Below are positions 48,450 to 62,651 of a stretch of DNA of 64,000 bases, in pieces. The stretch's first letter is position 1. Each line of letters starts with the position of its first letter. A program made the translations under genes and the position numbers. The stretch lies in contig CM061139.1 of assembly GCA_030789695.1 (NCBI GenBank), positions 201,101,641 through 201,165,640 of the forward strand, given 5' to 3'. Below the pieces are notes generated by a model, which worked only from the letters and a program-made list of their open reading frames with translations, was not told the origin of the DNA and made no database searches. The DNA comes from Scilla litardierei. Taxonomy: Eukaryota > Streptophyta > Magnoliopsida > Asparagales > Asparagaceae.

Positions 48450-48752
48450 TTGAAATCAAAATTTCCGTTTACATTTGACTGCATCTGGGAGGGAAACTCA
48501 TTTGATCACATCACATATGGGAGGGAAACAAATTTGATCACATCCCAGTTTACTCTGTATTTGAGGGTTGCGATGAAGAGAATTTTACGCGCCAAGAGCA
48601 AGAAGAGCAAGGGAGAGCACCCTCATCGCCATCATCTTCTACCTCCTGCAGCTCAACAACGAAGAACAGCAAGAAGAGCACCCTCTTCTACCTCAGCTCA
48701 ACAACGAAGAGCAAGCACATCAAGAACTCATCTTCTACCTCCACATCGGTGA
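48450..48752 (+). pseudogene. Exon-like fragment e1, right copy
   Basis: An open frame with ATGs at 48450 and 48573. The second starts MKRILRAKSKKSKGEHPHRH, basic and His-rich, followed by an internally duplicated segment (two copies of cagctcaacaacgaagaac/gagc). The sequence ccacatcg is followed by a strong donor GTGAGC at 48749. It looks like a first exon of a plant gene. No homologue recognised. Confidence 0.42.
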
Positions 48753-49824
48753 GCTCTTCCTCTTCTCCACGATGTGATCAAATTTTTCTCTTTTAATTTA
48801 TTTCACCCTCTTCTCCACAATCCCATTGCAGCGCTTTGAGCTTCATCACAATCCCCTTGGTGAGCTTTGTAAGGTTGAGAGCTTCATCACGTCCTCTGCA
48901 CCTTAACCCTTGGTGAGTTTGAGAGGATTGGTTTATTCGTCAATTTTATGGTTATGAATAATTTATATTGCTGAAGAATGAGCTTGCTGAAAAATGAATA
49001 CATCCAGCTTGATGAATGAGCTAATGAAATTTATATATCCAGCTTGATGAATGAGCTAATGAAATTTTATGGTTATGAATAATTTATATATCCAGCTTGA
49101 TGAATGAGCTAATGAAATTTATCAAAGTTCAAATGAGCTAATGAAAAATACATCCAGCTTGATGATATATAAATTTTTGTTCATGTGCTAATGAATAGAG
49201 ATGTTTGCAAAAAAACACGGACAAAAATTTAGAATATCATATTTATGGATAATAACAAATTTCATTCTTACTTTTATCCCTTGCAAACTCTTATTCATTT
49301 TGCATTTCAGTCAAGAGTTGGTTATGAAATTTTATTGACTGAAAGTTTCAACAATCATTTGTCAATATCCATTTTGAAACTAATGTGCTTGCTGAAAAAT
49401 TTTGAGAATGAAATTTTGAGAATGACTTGAATAACCAAGAGGGTTGATTATATTGACTGAAATTTTTATTTTGGATCCTTGATGAGATGTTGAATATATT
49501 GACTGAAATTTTTATTTTGGATCCTTGATGAGATGTTGAATATATTGAATCATTTCACTCTTTGGAAATAAATTGACTGAAAAACATTTTGGATAAGAGA
49601 GTTGAATATATTGAATCAAAGAGAAACATTTCAGTCTTTGGAAATGCATCTCTGGGCTATATTTCAATTTGACTAAAAAACTTGAATATATTTCAATTTT
49701 AACTCTTGAATGAATTTCATTTCTGTCAAAAGACTGAAATTTTGAATGAATAGTTTGAATTCAAAACTTTTGTTGTCAAAGCTAATATATTCTTACTTTG
49801 TTCTATTTGTAAATGCAGACTGCA

Positions 49825-49880
49825 AGCACCTAGACCTCTAACTTGAAGCTAGATAGCCCAATATAATCTTACCTGAAACA
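49825..49880 (+). other. Small exon-like segment
   Basis: Acceptor tttgtaaatgcag is followed by about 60 bases (actgcaagcacctag...) and a donor-like CAG-GTAAAC at 49878-49886. Mirror copy near 46134-46190 on the minus strand. Too short to judge coding potential. Confidence 0.25.
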
Positions 49881-50599
49881 GGTAAACTAGATAGCATATG
49901 GACTGAAAAAAGTTGCAATGTAGTCCAAGTGCAATTGAATTAGATAGCAGTCTGTTTTGGTTTGCACTTGGACTATGTTCTGGAATATTGGACTATATGT
50001 TTTTGTCCATGCTTATGAGATGTGCACTCCTGAATGAAAAAGCAACCCTATGTTTCAATATTTGTCTTATGAATGAAAAAGCAACTATAAGCAAAATGCA
50101 AAAGCAACTATGTGTCTTATGAATGAACTTTTGCCAAATAGTTGCTTATTACTTTTTGGTGAATTACTTTTTGCTGAAAATGATTGGTGCATATGGTAAA
50201 TGATTTGTGCATTTTGCAAATGATTGTTGCCATATATAGTTGCTGTTGGTGCAAAATAGTTGATTTTTACATTTAATAAACTGTTGGTGCAAAATTTCAT
50301 TCATCCCTCTTATCCACAATCTCTTCCTCTGTTTGTGTTTTTATTCAGTCAAAAAATTTCATTCATGTTAATAGCTAATAACAAATTTCATTCATGTTTT
50401 TAATATAAGTCATGTTTTTTAAATAGTCAAGAGCAGTATTGGTATTAAAAAAATTGGCTGTATATTCCCAAGAGCAGTATTGCCACTACTTGCCAATTTT
50501 TTAATACCAAGGTCCAAAGGGGTTTGGTTTTTAAATTTCGCCCATGGGGTTTGGTATTATCCATAAACATGTTCATAGTTTGGTATTATCCATAAACAT

Positions 50600-53500
50600 G
50601 ATTTTTTATGAGATAGTCCTGTATTCAAATATTCATTGTTTGGTATTATCCATAACCATCAAGTAAAAACCCAAGGTCCAAGGGAAAATTTCATTCATGT
50701 TTTTAATTTCATTCATGTTTATGAATGAAATTTGAATACAGGTCTATCTCAGGAGAATGTTGGTTAAAAAATATCATTCATGTTTCATTTTTCAGTCATT
50801 TTTCATTCAAGTTTCAATTCATTTTGAATATTTCAGTCATCTTTGCTATTTTTATCAATTTTGCTGAAGGTTACTTGCTCATTGGTTGGTAGAGAGTATT
50901 ATTGCTATTTCAATTTTGGAATTGTATTGACATTGAATATCAATATGCTTTTGACAGCATGACTGAAATATTGAATTGCTAAGATGACTAGCAAGTATTG
51001 AATTCAATATTGCTAAGTTGACTAAGATGACTAGCAAGATGCAATTCAATATTTCAGTCAATGCTTAGAATAGCAGGACAATATTGAACTGAATTTCAAT
51101 AGCAATTTCTATTTTGCAGGTTTAGTTTCTCATTAAATTGCAATTTAGCTTCAATTTCAATTTCATTTTAGGTTGAATGCTTGAATTGTAATTCAATAGA
51201 AATTACATGACTTTGGTTTAAATATTTGCAGGACAAATTAATCATGGATAGCACCCTCCACTAACTGAGAAACTTTTGCAAAAAATCTGAAGAACACAAC
51301 ACTTTGCAAATGTTGAATTTTTGTTGTTTTGGATCCAACAAAGAAATTGGAGGACTGAACTGCAAAGTTCAATTTTTTTGAGTTCAATTTTTTTGGGTTC
51401 AATTTTTTTGAGTTCAATTTTTTTGGGTTCAATTTTTTTTCAGGACTGAACATGGTGAATGCATAGACTAAAAAATGCAGACTACAAAATAGTTAACATG
51501 TAAAAAATGTTGACTGCAAAAACTAAAAAAATGCATAGGGTTATTGGGTTAACTAACCCTATGTTACTTATTTATTGGGTCCTCCTATCAATATACTAAA
51601 ACATGATGAATGCATAGACTAAAAATGTATAGGGTTAACATGTAAAAAATGCATAGGAAACAAAGTTGTCATGTAACCATTTGTAGACAAAACAAATATC
51701 TTTTACACTGGATATTGGTTAACACAAAATTAGTTATTGGTTAACACAAAATTGAAGGAAGTGTCTTATACACCGGGCAACTTCTACGCCCATAACATGA
51801 CATGGCAGCAAGTGTCTTATACACTGGATATTGGTTAACACAAAATTGAAGGAAGCTATCAGTAGAAATTTAATTCCAGGCTGGTTCAAGGAGAGGAGAT
51901 TGAAGTTTCAATGTGATCTATGAGGACAGCCAAATGATATCATTAAGTTTAATTCAAGTGTAAGTTTAATTCAAGCAATTTAGTTTAGTTTGAAAATTTC
52001 ATTTAAAGTATAATTCTAGGATGAATCAATCAATTCAAACAATTTGGTTTTAAAAATTGAAGGTTCAATTTCATCTTAAGGTTCTACTGATATCACTTTG
52101 GCATAACTGTCCATAAATGTTGGCATAACTTTTATATGGAAAGCAAACATTTTTTTCCTATTTTCAAATTAGATAGCAAATATTTTTGTATGGACATATT
52201 CAGTCCTTATTCAAATTTCTATTCAGTCCTTATTCAAATTCAGTTACAAACTGAATATGTCAGTTTGTATATGGACATACAAATTTCCAGTTTGTATACA
52301 AATTTGTATGTCCATATTCAGTCCTCATTTGAATAAGGACTGAATATGTCCATATACAAACTGTCCTCATTTGCCAGTTGTATGGAAATTTGTATTCAGT
52401 CCATACAAATTTCTATTCAAATTTCTATTCAAATTTGTATATTCAAACTGTCCATACAAATTTCTATTCAAATTTCTATTCAGTCCTCATTTGACATATT
52501 CATTTTGTATAAGGACTGGAAATTTGTATGGACATATTCAGTCCTTATTCAAATTTGTATGGAAATTTGGCATAAAAATTATTGTTTAACAGTTACACAT
52601 ATGGCTATTCAAATGAGGTCCAAAAATTTGGCAAACTTTTCCTATCCATATAAAATTGATCAAGGAAAAAAATAGGAAAAAAATAGGAAAAAAGTGAGGA
52701 TGATATTTTTGCTTTTGCTCAAGGATTATGATTCCAATGAAAATCATTTTTGCTCAAGGAAAAAATCATTTTTGCTTTTGCCATCAAGCAAAAAATCATT
52801 CAGATATCCAATTTGATCTGCTTGATTTTGTGGAATTTTGATAGCCAATCATTCAGATAGCCAATTCATTGGAATTTTTTGCTTGATTTGCTATCTGAAT
52901 GATTGACCATCAAAATTGGCTTGATCAAGGATTGTCAATCATTCAGATAGCCAAAAATTGGAATTTTTTGGCTATAGCCAAAAATTGGAATTCAGATAGC
53001 CAAAAATTTGATCATATAGGACAGCATTCACTCATAGGACAGCATTCACTCATATGGATCAAGGATTGTCAATCATGAATGATTAAGGATTGTCAATCAT
53101 GAATGATTAAGGATTGTCAATCATTCAGATAGCCAAAAATTCAGATAGCAAATCAAGCAAAATAATGAGCATAGCAAAAATTCAGATAGCAATATTGAAC
53201 ATAGAAATAATGAGCATAGCAAAAATTGAAATTTCCAGTTTGTTTTGGTCCATGCTTATGAGATGTGGACTTCTGCATTGAATTCATATGCAAATGAAAT
53301 TTTATAGCTAGAAGAAATTGGCTTCAGTATTGGCTTAAGTATGAGTATGTATTTGAATATGAATATGACTTTGAGTTCATATGTAAATTTGAATATGAAT
53401 ATGTTTGACAATTGGACTGACAAATTGGCAATTCAAGATATCCTGGGTATCTTGAATGTGATTTATGGCAATAGATCATTTGCTGTATGGAAATTTGGCA

Positions 53501-56500
53501 TAAAAATTATTTTTTAACATAAAACTTTGGCTATTCATATGAGTTCCAAAAATTTGATTCATTTTGTTTAACATTTCAGTTGATATGGAAATGAGTCATA
53601 TGTGTGTCAAATAAAACACATGGCAACTAATCATGTTTATTGTGCTTGAGATATATCATGTGAAATGAAAACAACTGGCAATTGAACTGAAATTTTATAG
53701 CTGTGAAATGAAAATAGGATCTATCCTGTGAAATGACTTCACTCATACTTTTGTCCTGTGGCTAAATGAATTCATTTCACAGTATACTTTTGTTTAACAG
53801 GGGTTGTTGATTAATTCTGTGGCTAAATGAATTCCTATTTGTCCATTACCCAGGGGTTGAGGGGTTGAGGTTCTCCCATTCCATCTAGCCACAGTACAGT
53901 GCATTCTTATTCCATTGCAAACTCTTAGTCCAAGTTGCAATTTCATTCATACTTTTTTTAATACCAATACTGCCAATACTTTTTTGGTTAGCAATGTATA
54001 TGAATAAGCTCTTCATTTTCATGCAGAGAGCTTGATTTTGTTAATTTTGCATGAAAGTGTCCTGTTGAATCATGTTACCATGAAACTGTCCTCATAATGT
54101 CCTGTTATGAAATGATTAATCATGTTAAATTCTGTTGATTATTTTATTGCCAATTACTGCCAATTACTTTGATGTCATGTTGATTAATCATGATGTCATA
54201 AGTGAGTATTTTGAGGGGGGGATGCAATTTTTTTTGTGAAATAGCAATATTCAATTGAATGCCTACTTTTGAATGCCTAATATTCAATTTGATTTTTTAA
54301 TATTCTATCTTCAATTGAAATGTAGTTCAGCTATTAGGGAGTATATGCATAATATGCATAATAATACTGAATGCCTAAACTGCATAATACTGAATGCCTA
54401 ATGTTGAATTTTATTTTTCTTAGTTTGATGTCAAATTAAAATAATGCTTGGGTGATTACATTATATCCTGATATTGCTAGGGAGTATATGCATCCTGAGT
54501 TTGAGGTCAAATTAAATTGTTAAATCATTTTTTCTCTATATTAACCCAATTTGCACTATCACTCAATATTAACCCATCAGGATATCAATTAGGTTCATTT
54601 TTAATATGTGCTATCAATTGTCCTGTTAAATTTCAAACTGTTTGAATGTGAAACTTAGAAACTGAATTTTGAGAAGATTCTGTTTTGCATTATGTATTTT
54701 GAGAATGTATGAGCTTGGATGAGCTTGAATAGGAGAATGGAAAACTGTTTTGCATTATGTATTCTGTTGTTATAATTCTCAAATTCTCTCAATTCTCTAT
54801 GTTCTTGGATGAAGCATGGATGAAGCTTGAGAGCTTCATCAATTCTCTCAATTCTCAATGTTCATTATGTATTTGATTAGCATTATGTATTCAATTCTCT
54901 CAATTCTCAATGTTCAATTATGTATTATGTTCAATGTATTTGAGCTATCAATGAAGGCTAAAAGCAAAATTCTCTATGTGAATGAATGTCCTGTTGCAAA
55001 ATTCTCTATGTTAATTGTTTAGCATAACATAAGGAATGCCAAAATGACAGGACCCAAAAATAAGGAATGTTTATCACTTCTCTATGTTTATCAAAAATAG
55101 AAAATTTTGGGTTATCAAAAATGATATCAAAAATAAGGAATGCCAATTCTCTATGTTTATCAATTCTCTATGTTTAATGACAGGACCCAAAAATAAGGAA
55201 TGCTAATCAATTTTTTTGGGTCCTGTTGTCCAACATTCTCTATGTTATAACCAAAATTCTCTATGTCATAACCAAATTCATATGAGCAAATGAATGTCCT
55301 GTTGGTTATAACCAAATGCTCATATGAATTTTGTTTAGGACATATGTCAATTCTATAAGAAATGATTAGCATCTAAATATTAGCATCTGAATATTAGCAT
55401 TTATTAAATTTCAAACTGTTTGAATGAGCTTGGATGAAGCTTGAGAATGTAAAACTGAGTTTTTATTTAACCAATTAATTTTCTCAATTATGAATATTAT
55501 GTTGTTATAATTCACAAACTGAGTTTTGCATTATGTATTTAAAAAATTCTCTCAATTCTCTCAATTCTATCCACCTCACATAATAACCATGACAAACTGA
55601 GTTATAATTCACTCAATTCTCTCAATTCTTAATGTATTTTGGCATTTCTCTCATGTTAGCCTTTTTCTTTTGGTATTTTCAGATTTTTGCAAGGTGGAGG
55701 GTATTCTAGGTGTGTTATATGAAGATCAAAAGTTCAAGTTTCAGTGTTATTTAACTCAGGACACTTCTAATTTTTACCATACCCTTTGCGTTTTCTCTCA
55801 ATCCTGGGCTATTTGGTGCTTTGAACAGTTAACTGGGATATTCATAATTTCAAGTTTCAATTCATCCAACATCAGGTGATTTGAACAGTCCATACTCTTG
55901 GTGTGTTATTATATAGCTTGCAACCTCTTATTAAACCATATAAATATTGCAAATACTGAAATTTTGAATACTTGCTTATTGAATAGATTTAATTTTGAAT
56001 ATATACTTGATTTTAAATGAGCAATGTCAAATTTTGAATATGATTGACATACTTGATTTCATAAGCTTATACATGAAGATTATACATGAAGATTTCATAC
56101 TTGATTTTGAATATAGATACTTGATTTCAAATGAGCAAGTGTCCTGTGAAGATTATGAATTGTATGCTTATTGAATTGTGGATTTTGAATTTTGTCATGT
56201 GAATTTTCATATTAGCAAGTGTCCTGTGAATTATGATTTTGTATGCTTGACATGAGTTTTGCAAATGAAAGCTTGAGTAAATAAATTGAATTTGATTTCA
56301 GCCAATACACCCAATATAAACTGAATTTGCAAATGAAAGCTTGAGTGAATAAATTAAGTTTGCAATTGACAGAATTTTTCAGTCAATACACCCAATATAA
56401 ACTGAATTTTATATTCAAATTGAGTTTGCAATTGCAATTGAAAGAATATTTTAAGAAATGAGTTTGCAAATGAAAGCTTGAGTATTGTTTTTTTCATATT

Positions 56501-59500
56501 CAAAAATAACTGAATAACTGAATTCTCTATGCAATATTCCCAAACTTTGTGTGGGAAATTTGTGTGGGAAGATTATAAACTGAATTTTATATTCAAATTG
56601 AGTGTGCAATTGCAATTGAAAGAATATTTTAAGAAATGAGTTTGAAAAAATTGTTTTTTTCATATGCAAAATTCCCTACTTTCTCAATATTACCAATTCT
56701 CTATGTTTTTTTCATATACTGAAATTGAATATACTGGGTGAATAAATTGAATATACTGAAATTGAAAATATATTCCACTTTGAAAATGCTACAACCTGTT
56801 CATTCTCATTGAACATGAGTTGAGAGATAGTCATGTTATCCATGAGAAAATTTTGAATACTTGCTCATTTTACATACTTGCTTATTAAATCATTTCAGTT
56901 TTGACTACTTGCTCATTAATTATGCCATAAACCATATAAATATTGCATATACTGAAATTTTGAATACTTGCTTATTGAATATATTTAATTTTGAATATAT
57001 ACTTGATTTCAAATGAGCAAGGTCAAATTTTGAATATGCTTGACATACTTGATTTCATAAGCTTATACATGAAGATTTCAAATGAGCAAGTGTCCTGTGA
57101 ATTTGAACATTTCAGCCAATATTTTTAGTTCAGCCAATGTGAATACACCCATAAGCAGATTGGGTTAATTTTCATCACATACATATGGGTGAACTAAAAA
57201 TTTCATTGGCTGAACAAAAATACACTCATACACATGTTCAGCCAATTTGAGTGTATTTGAACAAAAATTTCAGTCAGCCAATGTTCAAATATGTTCAAAA
57301 CCCTTGCCATCAAATACACTCAAAATTCTAGTTCAGCCAATATTTTTAGTTATTTGAACATATGGGTGTATTTGAACATATGGGTGTATTTGAACATTTC
57401 AGCAAATATGTATTTGAGTGTATTGGCCAACAATTCAGCAAACATTTCAGCCACACATTTCAGCCAATATGTTATGGGTGTATAACAAAAGAAAAAGTTT
57501 GCTTCTGAGTGTATTTGAGTGTATTTGAACATTTCAGCCAATATTTTTAGTTCAGCCAATGTGAATACACCCATAAGCACTTTCATCAAATACACTCACA
57601 TTGGCTGAACATTTTTAGTTATGGGTGTATTCACATTGGCTGAATGAAATTTTTGCTTGATCAAATTACCTTGATGAAAATTCATCAAGAAAAATTTAAC
57701 TGGATGAAAATTTTTCACATCAAGTTAACACATGAATGTTGGTTTGCAGTTGGGTGTATTCACTGTGATTTTTGTATATATTGAATGTATTCTAATATCT
57801 TGATTTTTAATATCATTCACTGTGATTCTTTTAATGTCATTGGGTGTATTTACTGTCATTTGGCTGAATGATATTACAAAAGTCTATGCTGAAATTTGAA
57901 TGTATTCAAGTTAACATATAAAAATTTGATGAAAGTTGAATGTTACTCACCAATTTCATTTCTTATCCATTTCCTCATAACAAAAGATTATTTCAAGTTT
58001 CAAACAAATTTCATTTTCTCATCAAGTTTCATCAAATTTCATTTTCTCATTTTTTTCATCAATTTTCAAACAAGTTACAGTTGAAAGAGAAAAATTTCAA
58101 AGAGAAAAATTTCAACTCTTATCCATTTTCTCATAACACAAGCTATTTCCTATAACAAAAGCTCATTTCAGATAACAAAAGCTCATTTCAGATATTCTCA
58201 AAATGAAATAGTGATGGTTCATGAAAATTTTTCAAACCAATTTTGTATTAACACGACATTGCTATTAGCAATATTGCAAAGACTGAAATATTGAATATTG
58301 AATATTGAATATTGAACCTTGCATGTGATCAAATATTGAATTTGGGCATTTGAAAATGAAGTTCAATAAATGCATGGACTTTCAAATTTTCTGAAGATAT
58401 GGAATATGGAATTCCATGAGAATATTTGCCTATGTATTTCAAATTTCAAATTTCATTATAGGAATACTCATGGAATGTTCAATAAATGCAGTGTGCCCAA
58501 ATTTTTCTCATGGAATACTCAAATTTCAATAACTCAAATTTCAACATAGTTCATTTGATATGGATATGTGTATGCATTTTACATTATGTGTGTAAAATTT
58601 GAAATTAATTGAGAAATGTGTGTAAAATTTTACATTAGTATGAAACTTTTGAAAATTTATAACCTATCCTATAAACATTGATAAGATCCCTGTTTTCTCA
58701 TGGATAAGAGTAGACTAGAACTAGATATGAGATTGAGAGATGCTAAAATAAATTTCAGTTTGAAAATGCTAAAAACTGATAATGCCCATATTTGAACATG
58801 CTAAAAACTGATAATGTTCATATTTGAAATCATTAACTAATGTTCATATTTGAAATCTCATTCAAATGGCTTTAGCTAAACTCATTACATTTAATTACTC
58901 ATTTTAATGAGTTGAGAGATAGTCATTACATTTAATACTAGCTCATTTTGAATACTTGCTCATTTTGATATAACAACACTTGCTCATTTTACTCAGTTGC
59001 CGGTAGAGAATTAAGTGTTTAATTAATGAAACTGGGAAAATTTGTGATGTATTCAACTCAACTGATCACATTGTGTTTTTTCTTTTTGTGTTGGAGTTCA
59101 TGGAGTTCTTGGAGAATGAGAGGTCTTATTTTTTTCTTTTTACTTTGGCTTGGAATTACCATTAACATCACAAATGAAACTGTCCTGTAAAACATTCCAA
59201 GCCATCAGCATTCCAAGCCAATGTAAAGCAATTCAGGATTGAGTTAAGAAATTCAGCTATCAGCTAATGGTATGCTAATGGAGTTGAGAAATTCAGGATT
59301 GAGTTAAGAAATTCAGCTATCAGCATTCCAAGCCAATGTAAAACAATTGTAAGCATTGAGGACTGAGAAATTCAGGATGCTTATGAACCAATGTTGAGGA
59401 TAAGGGAAAATGCTTACAGATTTTTTCAACAAAACACTTTTTGTTGATGACTGTGAAATTCAGGATGCTAAAAAAATTTACAAAAAAAATCATTATCATT

Positions 59501-61100
59501 TGCAACTTAACATTATCATTTGCAACTTAACTTCATTTTTTCAATGTTACGTTTCAATTTCATTTTGTACTTTTTACATGCTGAGATGATATGAGATGTT
59601 AATTTGTAGTTTTAACAAATTGAGATGTGAAATTCAATTTCACTTTGTATTTTCATAATATGAGATGTTATGAGTTAAAATGTTGATGTTATGAGTCAAA
59701 ATTTCCCTCCAGGTGTTAATTTCAAATACAGGATGTTATGAAGTCCAAACTTCATATGAGAATCATATACATCCTGTATCAATGTTAACATTTCCCTACA
59801 AGTTGTATATAATTGTGTTAATTTCATATGAGTCAAATTTAATACATGATGTTAAGTTTCAATGTTATGAGTCAAAATTTCACAGTTTCAATGTTATGAG
59901 TCAAAATGTTAAGATTCATATGACACATAATGATAAAAATTTCAATGTTAATGTCAATGTTAAGTTCAATGTTAAGTTTCAATATCAGGCTGAATGAGTT
60001 TTGTTTAATTAATGAAATATTTCAATATCAGGACATATCAGGACATAGCTTGAATCCAGTATTGAAATTGTCCTGCACTTCGAACACACCTGCACTTCGA
60101 ACACTCAGACTTTAGTCTAATTGCCTCACACCCTCATAGCATACATCGGTGTGTGTATGCTTTATTGGAAGTTTAATTGGAAGTTTAAATATAAGTTATA
60201 ACATCAGAATTAAAGCATCGGTGATGTGAATGCTTAAATTAGACGTGTGTGATATGAAGATTATTTATGATATGAAGATTATTTATTTAGTTTTGTTGGT
60301 GTTGGGTTAACTATCAGGGTATTCATATCATCTGCAAGTTTCGTTAACTAATTTCCAGGCAAAGCTATTAGTTAACAAAAAAAGTTAAAACATTCAACTT
60401 GATGTTCTCATCTGCAGGCTTTTTTCAAGATTAAGTTCTCATCTTCTTTGATGTATTCCTGCAGCTGTGAATTCTTTTTAATATTTCTTTATAATGTATA
60501 GATATGCATCCTGTTACAAACCTATAAAGAAATCTTTTTGACCTAACAGTAAATTTCTCAAACAGTTGCAAACCTATAAAGAAATCATTTTGAACCATCA
60601 TGTTGTTAAACATCAAAAGCCATTTTAACTAAAACACATTTGTTTATGAAAAACTATCAAATTGAAAATATCAAAAGCCCTAGACAAAAATGAAAATGTC
60701 GAATTACCTTTTTTGAGCACATTAATTCTTTTGAATTAATGCCTATTAACTAAATGTGCTCGATGTTGAGAACTCAAAAGTGAATTAATACCTGTTAACT
60801 CAAAAGAGAACTCAAATGTGCTCAAATATATGTATTATCAAATGAGCCCAATAAAGACTCAAACTGAAAATATCAGAAGCCCTGATACATTAGAGCATAT
60901 CAGTTTGGGTTCTCATTCATTAGTTAACATTCACATTAACATGCACATTTTCATTAGAATATCATGTTTATGTGCATGTTCTTATATATTTTCAGTAGAA
61001 TATCACATTTTCTCATATATTTAAGTTCTCAAACCTTTTAAGTAACCTTCAGCTGGAACCATCATGTTTTAAGTTGTTTGATTGTCATCAACAGTAGAAA
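50600..61100. repeat. Word-patchwork AT-rich region, right arm
   Basis: The mirror image of 34.9-45.4 kb, with the same local word repeats in both orientations. It contains an extra 13-bp tandem duplication (tttgtgtgggaa twice, 56546-56571) absent from the left arm, and lacks a 14-bp one the left arm has (39797-39828). Confidence 0.75.
55683..55875 (+). pseudogene. Exon-like fragment e2, right copy
   Basis: Acceptor tttggtattttcag is followed by 193 bases open in one frame (CKVEGILGVLYEDQKFKF, LTQDTSNFYHTL) and donor CAG-GTGATT. The base composition is richer and less repetitive than its surroundings, consistent with a captured exon. Protein family unknown. Confidence 0.4.
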
Positions 61101-61397
61101 GAAAGTAATTAACTTTTATTGACTATTTTCTATGAAGAACACGCCAAGTTCACTATGTTTTAGTTTTTCTTAATTGAAGAAGACCTTTTGTCTTACATTG
61201 AGGATAGTGTAATTTTGGGGTGGCTCTGATTTTATCCTTTATGTGGTTTAGCATCAGCATGTATGTGACAGTTTTTCCCTCACAGCCTTCATAAGAACAT
61301 CGAGTTCTCCAGCCCTAATACATGACACGATCCTCTTTTGATTTTTAGTTGATATTAGAACCAGGTTTTGATTCCGTTTTTGCTTACTTTTTCTTAG

Positions 61398-61748
61398 CTT
61401 GCCAAAGATGGTGGAGAAGTAAAAACAGCATTTGGGAAGAAGCCATGGGATATGAAGCACCAGGTAGTAATGAGAGACTATCATCATAAATTTTATTATC
61501 AAACACTAAAGGATGCATTCAATATGAGATCTGTTGAGTCTCCTTTTTTCCTAGAACACTTGAAATTTGAAACAATTATGCCATCTTTACAGAAGCAGCT
61601 TCATTTCTTTAAGTCATGTGATCATCTTCACACAAACATCAAAAAGCTTGGTTATTGTATGAATACGAATGTGTGCCAAAATTTTGACAACATAAACTTT
61701 ATCTGTGACGGAAACTGCATTAGAGGAAGTTTCAGGTTGGATATTTGA
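61398..61748 (+). pseudogene. Exon-like fragment e3, right copy
   Basis: After acceptor ttttcttag the frame is open for 116 codons: LAKDGGEVKTAFGKKPWDMK, then HHKFYYQTLKDAFNM, FLEHLKFETIMPSLQKQL and HTNIKKLGY. A possible donor (CACCAG-GTAGTA) lies after 22 codons, so the true exon may be shorter. Composition and preceding pyrimidine tract suggest a gene fragment captured by the Helitron. Not recognised. Confidence 0.42.
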
Positions 61749-62398
61749 TGTAGTTACTCAAAGAACAAACAAAAATGTTAGGAAATTGATCATCCAATTG
61801 CTACTAATGCAAGACAATTGGATCAAAAAATTTGTTAATTTGCAGAGTAGTTGTCAGTATGCTAATTATATGCTTGACATTCACTTGCGGAGAAATTCTT
61901 TTCTGTATGTATGCATGACTTTTATAATTCATGTTTGTATGCATATGAGTTTTATAATTCATGTTGGTTTCACAAATTGAGTAGGATTTAGAAAGCAATA
62001 CATTATTGTGTGTATAATGTGCATATACACTGTTTTTGAAGGAAAAAACTGTTTTTTGCTCTACGGTTTGTTTAGCTGATTGAAGTGTATATCGTTCTTT
62101 AGCTAGAAATTCTCTCAAAGCTTTTCATAGTTTATACGCTTCAGTTGAGGTTGAGATTTTGAATTAGCACATGGTATCATTTATTTAATATTTATTTTGT
62201 CAATTATCACTGAAGTTAGCCATTTGGATTTATAGACTTTATATCGCTATTTTTGAAGAATGAAATTTTGAAATAGAGTAAATTGTGATGTTTTTGTTTA
62301 CTCATTTTAGTCACCTATCATTTTTGCTATATTTAACTCCCCTATCATTATGGTTGTGCGTAACCAAGAGCATGCTATTTTTGGTTTGCTGAATGCAG

Positions 62399-62651
62399 TA
62401 AAGGTGTTCAAAGTGTAGCAAATGAATGGAGCCGGTTGGAGAAGCTCCAAGGAGTGGCACTGGAAAGGCTGATTAGAGAAAGAGAGGGAAATGTTCCCTT
62501 AATCCTTGAGGACAACAGGTGGCAGCCGTCAGCAAAGAAGCCTAAGGCCCACCCATTATCATCGCACCATACAATGATGTGCTCCTCACTAGCAACAACA
62601 ATGTCTGAAAGGCTTTTTTTTTCTGTGCATGCAGTTCATTTGCTAATATAA
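62399..62651 (+). pseudogene. Exon-like fragment e4, right copy
   Basis: After acceptor ctgaatgcag the frame runs to a stop at 62649-62651, encoding KGVQSVANEWSRLEKLQG, ERLIREREGNVPLILED and QPSAKKPKAHP. It looks like a terminal exon. Substitutions between the arms (for example near 62424-62428) show the copies have begun to diverge. Family unknown. Confidence 0.42.

Noticed and set aside
47262..48752. Helitron Rep/helicase gene in the palindrome
   Set aside because: No HUH nuclease or Pif1-type helicase motif was found in any frame of either arm.
34900..61100. Many mirrored open frames of 60-100 codons in the arms
   Set aside because: Most are in AT-rich word repeats (Lys/Asn/Ile/Phe-rich or periodic), and being mirrored only reflects the inverted duplication. 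Only four fragments with splice context were kept.
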